NCBI RefSeq assembly: GCF_019132875.1
Contig: NZ_JAHSPF010000005.1
Coordinates: 248,001-312,000, forward strand
Source: Erwinia phyllosphaerae
Lineage (GTDB): Bacteria; Pseudomonadota; Gammaproteobacteria; Enterobacterales; Enterobacteriaceae
Length of the DNA: 64,000 nucleotides
Direction: 5' to 3'
Shown here: in pieces, positions 26,770 through 36,293 of the stretch
Layout of the letters: every line of letters starts with the position of its first letter
Numbering within the stretch: the stretch's first letter is position 1
Program-made: the position numbers and the translations under genes
Notes under the pieces: model-generated
Database searches by the model: none
What the model saw: the letters and a program-made list of their open reading frames with translations, nothing else
What the model was told of the DNA's origin: nothing

Positions 26770-29700
26770 TTATCCCGCCTCTTTAGCTTCTTCTCCTGAA
26801 ACCTGCGTTGCAGCTTCGCCAGTGCTGTCGCGCCATAGCCGCGCGTAAGCGCCGTTTGCCGCTAACAGTTCGGCATGGGTACCGTATTCGGCAATTTTTC
26901 CGCGCTCCATCACCGCAATAGCATCACAGCGACAGGCAGTGGTCAGGCGATGGGCCACCACTAGCGCGGTGCGGCCATGACTACGCGCGTTTTCAATCAG
27001 CGACGTCATCAGCAGTTCTTCAGCAGCACGATCCAGGCGCGCCGTCGCCTCGTCGAGCAGCAGAATATGCGCGTTAGCAAGCTGCGCGCGCGCCAGCGCA
27101 ATAAGCTGTCGCTGTCCGGCTGATAAGCCCGAACCGCCGTTGTTTACCGGCGTGCGGAATCCCTGCGGCAGCGCACGTAGCGTACTCAGCAGACCCGCCT
27201 GCCGCGCCGCATCTTCTACTTCCTTATCAGTGCTGGACGGACGAGAATAGCGGATATTTTCGGCAATATCGCCACTGAACAAAGCGACATCCTGCTCCAC
27301 CAGCCCCACCTGAGAACGATAGCTCGCCAGCGACATCTGCTCGACGGCACGCTCGCCAACGCGGATCTTGCCGCCGGAAGGGGAGTAGAGTCCTGCAATC
27401 AGCTTAATCAGGGTCGATTTACCCGCGCCGCTGGCACCGACCACCGCCACCACCGTGCCTTGCGGTATGGTCAGGTCCAGCTTATCCAGCGCTTTTTTGC
27501 TGCTGTCGGGATAGTGGAAAGTTAACGCCTCCAGCGCCAGCGCGCCCTGCATCGGCACTTTTGTAGACGCATCCGCAGACTGGAGCGGCTCTGCGCCTTC
27601 GGTAGCCAGCAGCTCATCGATGTGCTTGCCGCTGGCCGAAGCCTGCTGATAAGCATCCACAATGCCGGAAAGCTGCTGCACTGGCCCATAAAATTGTCCC
27701 AGCAGCAGGAAGAACGCCGCCAGCACGCCCGCCGTCATCTGGCCTTCGGCAACGCGGGATGCGCCCACCAGCAGGACGGCCGCGTAAGAGGCTTCGGTAC
27801 AGAAAGTAAGGAAAGGAAAGTAAACGGCCAGATATTTCTGCGCCCGCACGCGGGTAGCGCGGAAGCGATCCGACAGTGAACGCAGCCGGGCGGCTTCCGC
27901 ATCCTGCTGACCGTGCGACTGCACCACGCGCAGGCCCGATACTTTCTCCTGTAGCGTACTGTTTACCTTGCCGATTTCAATGCGCGCCTTAGCGTAGGCT
28001 GGCGAACTCAGGCGACGATAAACCAGTGTGGCAATCACCACGACGGGGATCGCGCCCGACGCGACCAGCGCCAGAACCGGGTCGAGCCAGAACATCGCGA
28101 TGGCAATCGCCGCCATGGTAATCAGGCTGGTGGCGGTTCCGGCCAGGCCATTTTGTAAAAACCGCGCCAGCGCATCGACATCCACGGTCATACGCGTAAG
28201 GCGCGTATCGGTATGCTGCTCGTGATAGGGAAGGCCCAGCCGCAGCAGTTGTCCAAAGCTGCGTAACCGCACCGTGTGCTGCACGGTTTCCGACGCGCGC
28301 GAGGAAACTATCGTTTGCAGTGAGTAACAGCACCAGCTGACGGCCACCAGCAACAGCGCGAGCGCGGCACAGGTGCCGATAACGCTCAGGTCGTTCATGG
28401 CTACGCCCGAATCGATACCGCGCTTTAGCAGCATCAGTACGCCAACGCCTGAGGCGGAATCAATCGCGATCAGCGCGGCCGCCGCGATAAACATCCAGGC
28501 GACCGGGGCCAGCATGGAGGTGACCCGCCGGCCTTTATCGGACTGGGCCATTTGCCCGGCGCGTTCCGGTACGCGACACATACGTTGACGAAAGCCTTCG
28601 CCAGCCCTGGCAATGTCGTCGGCTTCAGCAGCCTGCGCCTTCGCAGAGACCGGTTCCGGCCAGAGCGGGGAGTTTGACGCGGTCGCATCTTCCAGCAGGT
28701 CGCCCGTACCTGACATGAGCGCGCGGAAAGCCTGCGAGCGCGCCTCAAGCTCCGCCTGCGTTCCGACATCGACCACGCGTCCTTTTTCCAGCACCACAAT
28801 CTTACTGGCTAACTGCAAGGTCGAACGGCGACGGGCGATGACCAGCAGCATATGATTATCGTCGGCGTAGCGGCCAAGCGCGGCGTTGATTTCCGCTTCT
28901 GTCCCGGCATCCACCGCCGAAGTGGTGTCGTCCAGAATTAAAACGCCGGGTGCGGTCAGCAACGCGCGGGCCAGCGCCAGACGCTGCCGCTGGCCGCCGG
29001 AAAGATTAGTGGCACGCTCGGCAAGCGGCGTCTGGAAGCCTTTCGGCAGCGCAGAAATAAAGCCGGTTGCGCCAGCGGCGTCGGCGGCGCGGCGAATATC
29101 TTCTTCCTTGGCGCCCGGATGGCCGTAGGCAATATTTTCCGCCACCGTACCGGCAAACAGAAAAGTATCTTCAAACACTACGCCAACGGCGCGGCGCAGC
29201 TCGTCCAGCCTGAGGTCGGCAATATTCTGCCTGCCGCCGTCGGTTTTAAGCCATACCTTGCCGGAACTCGCGTCGTAAAAGCGCGAAAGCAGCATTAACA
29301 GCGTCGATTTACCGGATCCGGAACCGCCTACTATCGCCACGGTTTCGCCCGTCCCGATGGAAAACGAGACGTCATGCAGTACGCTGGTGCCGTTACCGTA
29401 GTCAAAACCGATATTTTCCAGCGCCAGACCGACGACGTTGCCCGCCAGGGTTTCGGCACCATCCTGCATTTGCGGTTTGGTATCGATCAGCGAGAAAACC
29501 CGCTCTACGGACGCCTGAGTACGCTGTGCGATAACCAAAAAAGAAGCAAAAACGCGGGTAGGGCCGGTCAGCATCGCCAGGAAGCTGGCGAAGGCCACAA
29601 AGGTGCCCAGATCGATGCGGCCCGTCATCACCGACCAGCCGCCATAGCCCAGCAGCACAATCTGGCCCAATACGGGCAGCGCCAGCATTGTCGCGCCGGG

Positions 29701-30447
29701 CATCGCCTGGGCAATGGCCGCGCCGATACGCACGCGCACCATGCGCCGCGACTGGCTATCCAGCCATTTCATTTCGCGCAGCTCGCCCACGCAGGATTTT
29801 ACGACGGAGATTTGCGTCAGCACTTCACGCATGTGTTCGGTCAGGTTGGCCAGCTTATCGGAAGCCTGGCCGGTTTGCGCAAACACGCGACGGCGCGCGC
29901 GCAGCGCGGTAACGGCTAGTCCGGCCAGTACGACGACAACGATAAGCGTCATCGACGGCGACATCCATAGCATTGCCGTCAGGCCCGCGATGTAATAGGT
30001 GAGCACGGCCAGCGGTACGGGAGACATCTGCAACATCACATGCATCTGCTGGAGATCGCTGTTAGTGCGTGAAATAACCTGTCCCGTGCGCAGCGCGTCC
30101 TGGCCGCTGCCGTCAAGCTTCTGGATACTGTCGAAAACTCTTCCGCGCAGCGTGTGCTGCACCCAAAGCGACAGCTCGCCCGCGTAGCCGCGCCGCACGT
30201 AGTTGCCGATAAAGTCGAACAGCGCAATAAACAGAAGGCCGCCCGCCAGCCAAGGCAGGCGAGTGGCGTCACCGGCCAGCGCATCGTTAACTGCCTCGCG
30301 GGTAAGCAGAGGCGTCAGGGCCGCCAGAAGGATGGTCGATACCGAAGCCAGAATCACAATCAGGCTTAACTTTTTACGTTCCCAGCAGACGCCTGCGAGC
30401 CGGACAAGCCACGAGCGAGCGGGTTTTGAAGAGTGAGCAGTGGGCAT
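26770..30447 (-). CDS. iroC: Salmochelin ABC exporter IroC
   Basis: This 1225-residue fused ABC exporter consists of two six-helix transmembrane domain plus nucleotide-binding domain halves. Walker A motifs are GGSGSGKST (first half, about residue 376) and GASGAGKST (second half). Signatures are LSGGQRQR and the variant LSAGQRQ; Walker B motifs are LILDD and LLLDEA. The LSAGQ signature and the first LILDDTTSA (Asp in place of Glu) make the two ATP sites non-equivalent, as in heterodimeric exporters. Length and neighbours match IroC, the inner-membrane exporter of glucosylated enterobactin. ATG at 30447 is preceded by GGAGG; the adjacent upstream TTG is not needed. It is transcribed after iroB. 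Confidence 0.93.
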   Translation of the reverse strand: MPTAHSSKPARSWLVRLAGVCWERKKLSLIVILASVSTILLAALTPLLTREAVNDALAGDATRLPWLAGGLLFIALFDFIGNYVRRGYAGELSLWVQHTLRGRVFDSIQKLDGSGQDALRTGQVISRTNSDLQQMHVMLQMSPVPLAVLTYYIAGLTAMLWMSPSMTLIVVVVLAGLAVTALRARRRVFAQTGQASDKLANLTEHMREVLTQISVVKSCVGELREMKWLDSQSRRMVRVRIGAAIAQAMPGATMLALPVLGQIVLLGYGGWSVMTGRIDLGTFVAFASFLAMLTGPTRVFASFLVIAQRTQASVERVFSLIDTKPQMQDGAETLAGNVVGLALENIGFDYGNGTSVLHDVSFSIGTGETVAIVGGSGSGKSTLLMLLSRFYDASSGKVWLKTDGGRQNIADLRLDELRRAVGVVFEDTFLFAGTVAENIAYGHPGAKEEDIRRAADAAGATGFISALPKGFQTPLAERATNLSGGQRQRLALARALLTAPGVLILDDTTSAVDAGTEAEINAALGRYADDNHMLLVIARRRSTLQLASKIVVLEKGRVVDVGTQAELEARSQAFRALMSGTGDLLEDATASNSPLWPEPVSAKAQAAEADDIARAGEGFRQRMCRVPERAGQMAQSDKGRRVTSMLAPVAWMFIAAAALIAIDSASGVGVLMLLKRGIDSGVAMNDLSVIGTCAALALLLVAVSWCCYSLQTIVSSRASETVQHTVRLRSFGQLLRLGLPYHEQHTDTRLTRMTVDVDALARFLQNGLAGTATSLITMAAIAIAMFWLDPVLALVASGAIPVVVIATLVYRRLSSPAYAKARIEIGKVNSTLQEKVSGLRVVQSHGQQDAEAARLRSLSDRFRATRVRAQKYLAVYFPFLTFCTEASYAAVLLVGASRVAEGQMTAGVLAAFFLLLGQFYGPVQQLSGIVDAYQQASASGKHIDELLATEGAEPLQSADASTKVPMQGALALEALTFHYPDSSKKALDKLDLTIPQGTVVAVVGASGAGKSTLIKLIAGLYSPSGGKIRVGERAVEQMSLASYRSQVGLVEQDVALFSGDIAENIRYSRPSSTDKEVEDAARQAGLLSTLRALPQGFRTPVNNGGSGLSAGQRQLIALARAQLANAHILLLDEATARLDRAAEELLMTSLIENARSHGRTALVVAHRLTTACRCDAIAVMERGKIAEYGTHAELLAANGAYARLWRDSTGEAATQVSGEEAKEAG

Positions 30448-30548
30448 CAAGCCTCCGTTATCTGCTAAAAAATAGGGCCGTGCCCAAATAAAAGTGCGGC
30501 ATAACAGGCTGCGATCCCTTGCGGAGAAGGCGGCCTGTTGCAGCCTTG

Positions 30549-31655
30549 CTACAGCTGAGCAACAAGGCTTGTTGCCACTTCAGACGGCGTTGCCTGCGCG
30601 GCCATTTCGGCGGCAACCTGGGCGGAAGCCGTCCGCAGCGAGGCGTTGTTTAAAAACGAATTAATCAGCCCGCTGGAGAGGCCGCCTTTGCCGGGGACGA
30701 TGCCGCAGCCGCGATCCACTACCGCTTTAGCGTTGACGGGACGATCTGCACCTTCACCAAAGACGATTTGCGGAATACCGGCGTGCAGCGCGGTCAGGGT
30801 GTTGCCTGCGCCACCGTGATGAATAAACCCGTCGGCACCGTTAAGAAACAGACCCATCGGGATCCAGTCCACCAGCCGCACGTTTGGCGGCAGCTTGCGC
30901 AGGTCAGCGCGCGCATTGGCCGACAGGTGCAGAATGATTTCTGCCTCTACCTCATCAGCCGAATCCATAACCCACGAAATTAAATCCAGGCCATCGACCA
31001 TCGGCTTGACGGTGCCCAGGCTTACTAACAGACGTTTGCGATCCGGCTTTCTTTCCCACCAATCTTCCCAGACGGCCCCGCCGTTATAGGGCACGTACTG
31101 CATGGGAATAACCGGTTCGCCGTCGTTTTCCAGAATGCTCATGCTTGGCGGCGTCACGTCAATCCAGGCCAGATCGCGCGGGGGTTCGGCAACGCCATGG
31201 CGGCTATAGGCATCGGCCAGCGAGCGCGTCACGCCTTTGATATGCCACGGCGTATGGGCAAACCCTACGGATTGCATAACCACGGGAATGTTATATTTTG
31301 CGCCAATCAAAGGCCCTACGACGCCGAGCGGTGGATAGACGATTAAGTCGGGTTTCCATTCGCCTGCCATCTCAACCAGGCGGTCGGCCATCTCCTCGCT
31401 GAAAAAGGAAAAATTGCCCATTTTGGTACCCGCGTTACTTTTTTTACGCAGGTCTTCCCGCCGTCGGTAATCGGCTTCCGAATCGAATCCGGGCGCGGCG
31501 TCAAACGCCACCAGACCCGCCTCTGCGGCCTTTTGCGCAAATTTTCCCGAACTGGCAATCAATACTTCGTGTCCGTTAACACGAAAAGCCTGCGCCAGAG
31601 AAAATACCGGATATAACAAGCCGTATAAGGGCGGACCAACAAACAGAATACGCAT
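30549..31655 (-). CDS. iroB: Enterobactin C-glucosyltransferase IroB
   Basis: This protein of about 368 residues is a GT-B glycosyltransferase. The N-terminal MRILFVGPPLYGLLYP is the IroB start. The C-terminal nucleotide-sugar site includes WIPMGLFLNGADGFIHHGGAG, where the HHGGAG motif is typical of GT1 enzymes. It attaches glucose to the catechol rings of enterobactin, which lets it evade lipocalin-2. An ATG four codons upstream (31667) directly abuts AGGAG, too close for use, so I prefer 31655. It starts the minus-strand iroB-iroC operon. The precursor pathway (ent genes) is not in this window. Confidence 0.93.
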   Translation of the reverse strand: MRILFVGPPLYGLLYPVFSLAQAFRVNGHEVLIASSGKFAQKAAEAGLVAFDAAPGFDSEADYRRREDLRKKSNAGTKMGNFSFFSEEMADRLVEMAGEWKPDLIVYPPLGVVGPLIGAKYNIPVVMQSVGFAHTPWHIKGVTRSLADAYSRHGVAEPPRDLAWIDVTPPSMSILENDGEPVIPMQYVPYNGGAVWEDWWERKPDRKRLLVSLGTVKPMVDGLDLISWVMDSADEVEAEIILHLSANARADLRKLPPNVRLVDWIPMGLFLNGADGFIHHGGAGNTLTALHAGIPQIVFGEGADRPVNAKAVVDRGCGIVPGKGGLSSGLINSFLNNASLRTASAQVAAEMAAQATPSEVATSLVAQL

Positions 31656-32473
31656 GGAAAAATCCATCTCCTGCCTGACAGAGTGAAGTTCGATACGGCA
31701 TGCATTGACGCAGCCGGGAATTTCCCGTCAGGGTAATATGCAGTTAATCAGAACTGAGCTTCCTTTAAATGCTGGCAGGCTCAGCAACCGTAAACGACAT
31801 AAACTCATTACTTTTATGGCTTAGAAAGCCATTAAAATAAAGACCTTAATCTCATTGAAATAATAGTGCGTTATTATTCTGTGATGGCAGCAAAAAAGAC
31901 GTTGCCATTTGCCATGAAGCACCACATGTACTGTGGATTGACAGGCGGTTCGTAATGTTTAAAAGAATTGCAAAAACATTCACTTATATCGCTAAGTATT
32001 GTCTTTTCCGCTATGGCCGAAGCCCCGGCGGGACAGCGTCGCGTTCGGAAATATTCCAGCATTATTCTATCTCAACCTCAGGTGGTAAAAGGGTCGCTCC
32101 GTGAGCGATCAATTAACCCGGAGCCTTTACCGGCAGACTCTGTGAAATACGCTAACACAAATTAAAACGGAATGTAAATTGCGAATTTACAAAAGTAAAT
32201 AAGGTTGATTTTTTAACCTTTTAATTGTGAGGGGTAATAAAAATGCATTAACCATTAGGTTATTCTGTCTATTTCATTAACCGCTGATTTATTCTGGTTT
32301 TATTATATAACCTTATATTCACGCTATGTATTTACTTTGTTTGTTTCGGGAAGTGCAGCAAGTGTTTTTATTATATTTTGCCGTGACATACGCCAGGGTA
32401 GGCTCTATTATCATTCGGTTCTTAATGTTAATTACCCCGATAATAAACCTTAGATATTTAATGGAATGGCAAA
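31656..32473. other. Divergent promoter region between iroB and iroD
   Basis: This is an AT-rich stretch of about 0.8 kb that must hold the promoters of iroB-iroC (minus) and iroD (plus). A weak Fur-like core, TATTATCATT, lies at 32406-32415. Inverted repeats occur at about 31859-31878 (AATAATA..TTATTATT) and about 32093-32108 (TCGCTC/GAGCGA). Short open frames at 31874-32062 (minus) and 31968-32165 (plus) lack family resemblance and I do not call them genes. Confidence 0.4.
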
Positions 32474-33706
32474 ATGAGGAAGAGAGCGTCCGATACGTCC
32501 GGCAACGTCAACGGCGTGGAATCTTTGCTTAACCGGCTGGCAGCCCCTGCCTCGCTGGAGCGCGCGCAGTTCTGGCGTGACGTTGAATCCGTCGATATTC
32601 CTCTGATCGCCGCAGTGGGCGGTAAAAGTGATGAACGCGACGTCACCTTTTTGTGGCGTGCGGGAAAAGCGCTGCGTGGCGTTTACCTGTTTCTTAACCG
32701 CGTCACCGATAAGGCCAATGTCGATAAAGGGATGATGCGCAATCTGGCGGGCAGCGATATCTGGACGCTGACGCTGCGATTGCCCGCTACTTATTGCGGC
32801 TCTTATACTTTTACCGAAATTCCGCAGGACGCTTCAGCAGAACAGCTTGCGCAGCTGGGCACCCGCCGCCCGCCTTTTCCTGGCCAGCCCGATCCGCTGC
32901 ATAAAACGACCGGCATCAAAGTGCGGGGCAGGGAAGAATCGGTGCTGGCGCTGGATAAGGCTCCGGCACAAAGCGAATGGGGCGTCTCTGCCAACGCTCG
33001 CGGCGAGCTGACGACTTCCTGTCTGTTACTTGCGGGCCGCGAGCGGCGCGTTCGCCTTTATATTCCTGAGGTGCCTGACGCTACGCCTTTAGGTTTACTG
33101 GTGCTGCCCGACGCCGAAAGCTGGTTCGATCATGTCGGTCTGCTCAGCGCTATGGATGTTGCTATAGCCAGTGGCCGCATTAGCCCGCTGGCCGTACTGG
33201 GGATCGATAACCTTGATGAAAAGGATCGCGCCACGATCCTCGGTGGCGACAGCATGCTAATCTTCGATCTTGCGAGGCTGGTGCCGCAAATCCGTGCGAA
33301 TCGTTCGGACAGGATCTGGGCTGGCCGTTCGCATACCGTTTTTTGTGGGCAAAGCCTTGGCGGCGTTAGCGCGCTGATGGGCGCTTTGTATGCGCCAGAG
33401 ATCTTTGGTGCCGTAATAGTCAACTCGCCTTCCATGTGGTGGACGCCGGATAAAGCCAGACGGCCTTTTATGTTTCATGAAGGCGACGAATCATGGGTGA
33501 GCCAACAGGTTCTTGCTGCGCCGCCGAAGGATGTGCGTATCAGGCTTTGCGTTGGCACGCTGGAAGGCGCGACGGTCCCGCATGTGCAGGCGCTGCATAA
33601 AGCGTTAACTACGGTGGGCGTAGAGAGCCAGCTTGCACTTTATACCGGCGGACACGACTACGCATGGTGGCGCGGCGCGATTATTGACGGGTTGGCGGAG
33701 TTGTAA
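32474..33706 (+). CDS. iroD: Ferric enterobactin/salmochelin esterase IroD
   Basis: This 410-residue Fes/IroD family cytoplasmic esterase has an N-terminal Fes domain (DVTFLWRAGKALRGVYLFLNRVTDK, DIWTLTLRLPATYCGSY) and a C-terminal alpha/beta hydrolase with CGQSLGG (Ser294) and GGHDYAWWRG containing the catalytic His. It hydrolyses imported ferric salmochelin to release iron. In Salmonella and E. coli iroD lies in one operon iroBCDE; here it is inverted and has its own upstream region. Confidence 0.92.
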   Translation: MRKRASDTSGNVNGVESLLNRLAAPASLERAQFWRDVESVDIPLIAAVGGKSDERDVTFLWRAGKALRGVYLFLNRVTDKANVDKGMMRNLAGSDIWTLTLRLPATYCGSYTFTEIPQDASAEQLAQLGTRRPPFPGQPDPLHKTTGIKVRGREESVLALDKAPAQSEWGVSANARGELTTSCLLLAGRERRVRLYIPEVPDATPLGLLVLPDAESWFDHVGLLSAMDVAIASGRISPLAVLGIDNLDEKDRATILGGDSMLIFDLARLVPQIRANRSDRIWAGRSHTVFCGQSLGGVSALMGALYAPEIFGAVIVNSPSMWWTPDKARRPFMFHEGDESWVSQQVLAAPPKDVRIRLCVGTLEGATVPHVQALHKALTTVGVESQLALYTGGHDYAWWRGAIIDGLAEL

Positions 33707-33818
33707 GGACTGCAACAACGGCGTACTCCATTGCAGCTGAAAGAAAAGGAGTGGCGGGAGCCGAAATGCGCCTGTACAGATAAAAAGCCAGGCATCCGGC
33801 CCCGCATCGAGCGCACAG

Positions 33819-34229
33819 CTACTTATGAAGGGCCAGCCCCTTGATTACCTTATCGACGGCTTTTTTTGGCCCCCGGATCCCCAGGCCCACCAAATCAAGA
33901 TTATCCGCATCCGCCGCCATAAACACTTCGCGGTTTGCCTCGTCGTACCCGGTAGAGAACATGGCATGAATATAGGGGATAATGGTCACTTCTCTTTCGA
34001 GCGCTTTGCGATGAACGGCCTGCAATTTTTCCAGATCCGCCTCAAAAATCAGCATCGGCTGGCCGGACATATTGCCGTAAGCGCGCCCCAGCGAATCAAT
34101 ATAGGGCTTGCCCAGAATCTCAGGTGCCGCCGAGGCAATACCCGTCGCCAGAAATGTCGCCACGTTAAGGCGCTGCCATACGGCCAGATCATCCCGCACG
34201 ATATAGGCAATTTTTGTATCAAACGTCAT
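33819..34229 (-). CDS. DUF2000 family protein
   Basis: This 136-residue protein begins FDTKIAYIVRDDLAVWQRLNVATFLATG, contains QPMLIFEADLEKLQAVHRKA and ends VGLGIRGPKKAVDKVIKGLAL. It fits DUF2000, a small family with a peptidyl-tRNA-hydrolase-II-like fold and no established role. It lies 51 bp downstream of the AraC-type regulator on the same strand and may be co-transcribed with it or be its target. Confidence 0.75.
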   Translation of the reverse strand: MTFDTKIAYIVRDDLAVWQRLNVATFLATGIASAAPEILGKPYIDSLGRAYGNMSGQPMLIFEADLEKLQAVHRKALEREVTIIPYIHAMFSTGYDEANREVFMAADADNLDLVGLGIRGPKKAVDKVIKGLALHK

Positions 34230-34280
34230 CTCGTTAACCCTGTCTGTCCAGTGAAAAGGGTATGTTCGCCTGACGACGGG

Positions 34281-35138
34281 CTAGCCGTATAGAACGTTTG
34301 AGCAACGGCTCTGGTATTCCGCAGGCGACAGGCGATAGGCCCGCCTGAACCAGCGGCCTAAATGACTTTGATCGGCAAAGCCGGTCTGCGAGGCAACCAT
34401 TGACGGAGAAAGCCCCGCGGCTAACAGCTGTCGCGCGGTACGCAGCCGCAGCCGGACAAGCCAGGCATGGGGAGACTGGCCAAAGGCCGCTTTAAACTGC
34501 CTGCCCAGCCGAAACCGGTCAATACCGCTGATGTCGGCAAGCTCATCAAGGCCGGGGTTACAGGCAAGATGTTCATAAAGGTAATCCCTGACCCTGTTCA
34601 TTCTTATCAGCGAATCGGTTAATTCCGCCGCCGGCCTGAGCTGAACGTGAGGCGTAAGGCGCGCCAGCAAGGCATCCAGACTTTCATCACGCGCAAGCCT
34701 TCCTTCAGCGTAATGAATGGCGTTAAAGGCGCGGGAAATCGACATAATCAGGTCGCGGTCGTCCGTAAGGGTATTCCGGAAGGCGGCCTGCACCACAGAA
34801 ATGTCGTCCATACCGCGCAGGCGCAGGCTGTCAGACATCCATCTTTGCGGAATATAAAGCATGGAGTAGGTGAAACCGGCGGGCTGCGCGGCATGACCAT
34901 CATGTACCGCGCCTGGCTCGATAAGGATTGCCTTGCCCGGCGTGCTGGTATGCAGTTCGCGATGGCAGTTGAACCGCTGTGAACCTTGCAGCGTTATCCC
35001 CAGCAGGAGTTCTTCATGGTCGTGGCTGTCGTACGCATGGCCTTTGAAGTGCGCGTTAACGCTTTCAATACCGGTATCCGCGTCACGACGAAAGTCGATC
35101 CAGTCACCGGTTTTTGACTGTTCAATTTTTTCTGGCAT
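34281..35138 (-). CDS. AraC-family regulator with N-terminal cupin
   Basis: This 285-residue protein has an N-terminal cupin/AraC-binding domain (YDSHDHEELLLGITLQG, LIEPGAVHDGHAAQPAGFTYSMLYIP) and a C-terminal double HTH (LDELADISGIDRFRLGRQFKAAFG; MVASQTGFADQSHLGRWFRRAY). This layout is common in regulators of amino-acid exporters and small metabolite genes. Its neighbour downstream is DUF2000. It could also act on the LysE-type operon 1.2 kb away, but nothing in the sequence shows this. Confidence 0.88.
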   Translation of the reverse strand: MPEKIEQSKTGDWIDFRRDADTGIESVNAHFKGHAYDSHDHEELLLGITLQGSQRFNCHRELHTSTPGKAILIEPGAVHDGHAAQPAGFTYSMLYIPQRWMSDSLRLRGMDDISVVQAAFRNTLTDDRDLIMSISRAFNAIHYAEGRLARDESLDALLARLTPHVQLRPAAELTDSLIRMNRVRDYLYEHLACNPGLDELADISGIDRFRLGRQFKAAFGQSPHAWLVRLRLRTARQLLAAGLSPSMVASQTGFADQSHLGRWFRRAYRLSPAEYQSRCSNVLYG

Positions 35139-35616
35139 AGCGGCACCCGGATAAATCCAGCAGGAGCTTAAGATTAACAGGAAACATTTTGGCGTAGCTA
35201 TAAGCTATTTGGGTATTTCTGGATAAGCGTAAAGGGTGCCGTCAGAAAGCTGTTGAGGGGAAAAGAATGTGGGCGGCAGTCGATTGAAGCAGGACAAGCG
35301 TTTAAGGCTGCTCGTGGCCAACCGGTAACGCTATAGCCGCTGATACTACCGGAAATTTACATAAGCCAGTAAGCAATTAAAATGATAACTAAGGGTAACA
35401 GGCTGGACGGTTAAAGGAGCTTTGCAGCATAACGCATATGCTAATTAATATTTATCTTAAGAAAATACATCTTAACCAGGTTATGGTAATGGCCAGTAAT
35501 GAATGTCGCATTATTAACATTTCTGCAAGTTACCGCTTTTATTTGAAGGGTGGCTGAATGAAATAGTATTCAGGGTGATATCTTAAAAGGACTGTTTAAA
35601 GAACCGGAGGTTTTCA
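35139..35616. other. Gap marking a drop in GC content
   Basis: No gene is seen. Base composition changes from GC-rich to clearly AT-rich near 35.4 kb, so this is a likely left junction of the island that ends at the tRNA-Phe gene. I could not find a copy of the tRNA 3' end here by eye. Confidence 0.35.
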
Positions 35617-35979
35617 ATGCGGAAAAATTATTTCTCGTGGATCATAACGTCTCCTGGAATAGGTCAGGTTTTCCTTCCCGTCATTCTGGTTAAAGATTTA
35701 CAGAAGTCGATAACCTTTGTAAAAGAGCTTGATGTTCAGGCGATGCAATCTTGTAATAACGTTAATGATATGATCGTAACGAAGATAGTTTATCCGGTTA
35801 ACCATGATGCCATTAGCATAATCTGTGAGTCACTACACAATAGCGCCAAAACAATCAACCTGTCCGGGTGCTATATTTCATCTCGCGATCGTCAAGTGAA
35901 AATAAGAGACTTATCGCTAATTTCCATGATGGATATGTTATTTAATGAGGTTGAGATTAAAATTAACTTGTTGCGATAG
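35617..35979 (+). CDS. Unrecognised 120-residue protein
   Basis: An open frame starts at ATG 35617 with CCGGAGG about 6 nt upstream. The protein is soluble-looking, begins MRKNYFSWIITSPGIGQVFLPVIL and ends NEVEIKINLLR. The middle (NAKTINLSGCYIS-like stretch) shows no motif I know. AT-rich codon use matches the following four-gene operon, with 314 bp between. It may be part of the same transferred segment. Confidence 0.5.
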   Translation: MRKNYFSWIITSPGIGQVFLPVILVKDLQKSITFVKELDVQAMQSCNNVNDMIVTKIVYPVNHDAISIICESLHNSAKTINLSGCYISSRDRQVKIRDLSLISMMDMLFNEVEIKINLLR

Positions 35980-36238
35980 GATATGATTTAGCTGCATTTT
36001 ATGAGCAGAATAGTTCCCGACTGCTGGAGTATGTCGGGCATAGCATTATTTTGGTATAGGTTCATCCAAAAATGAGAAGTACAGCAGTGCTATAAACGCG
36101 ATAAAAATCCGCATAAGGATATTAAAATATTTTTGTAGGTGTACAAGATAGCTGTATCATATGCTAAAAAAATTATATGTAATCTCATATGCGTGACTGT
36201 TCCCCCATTTAGTTCATATAGAATATCGTTTATGTTGT

Positions 36239-36270
36239 TTGACATATTTCTTGTAATGATAAATATTAAT
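36239..36270 (+). promoter_or_regulatory. Promoter with overlapping Fur-like box before the aminotransferase operon
   Basis: A perfect -35 TTGACA at 36239-36244 is followed after 17 nt by AATATT (36262-36267). A Fur-like 19-mer at 36252-36270 (13 of 19 positions by eye, AATGATAA core) covers the -10. GAGGAGAG just before the ATG is the ribosome site. The AT-rich background makes chance matches likely, so Fur control is a hypothesis. Confidence 0.5.
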
Positions 36271-36293
36271 TTATCTTATGAGAGGAGAGCACC

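Noticed and set aside
31874..32165. Two short ORFs (62 and 65 codons) in the iroB-iroD intergenic region
   Set aside because: They overlap on opposite strands, lack motifs and lie in a promoter region.
32400..32418. Fur box upstream of iroD
   Set aside because: Only the central core resembles the consensus and the flanks do not; too weak to list as a site although iron control is expected for this gene.
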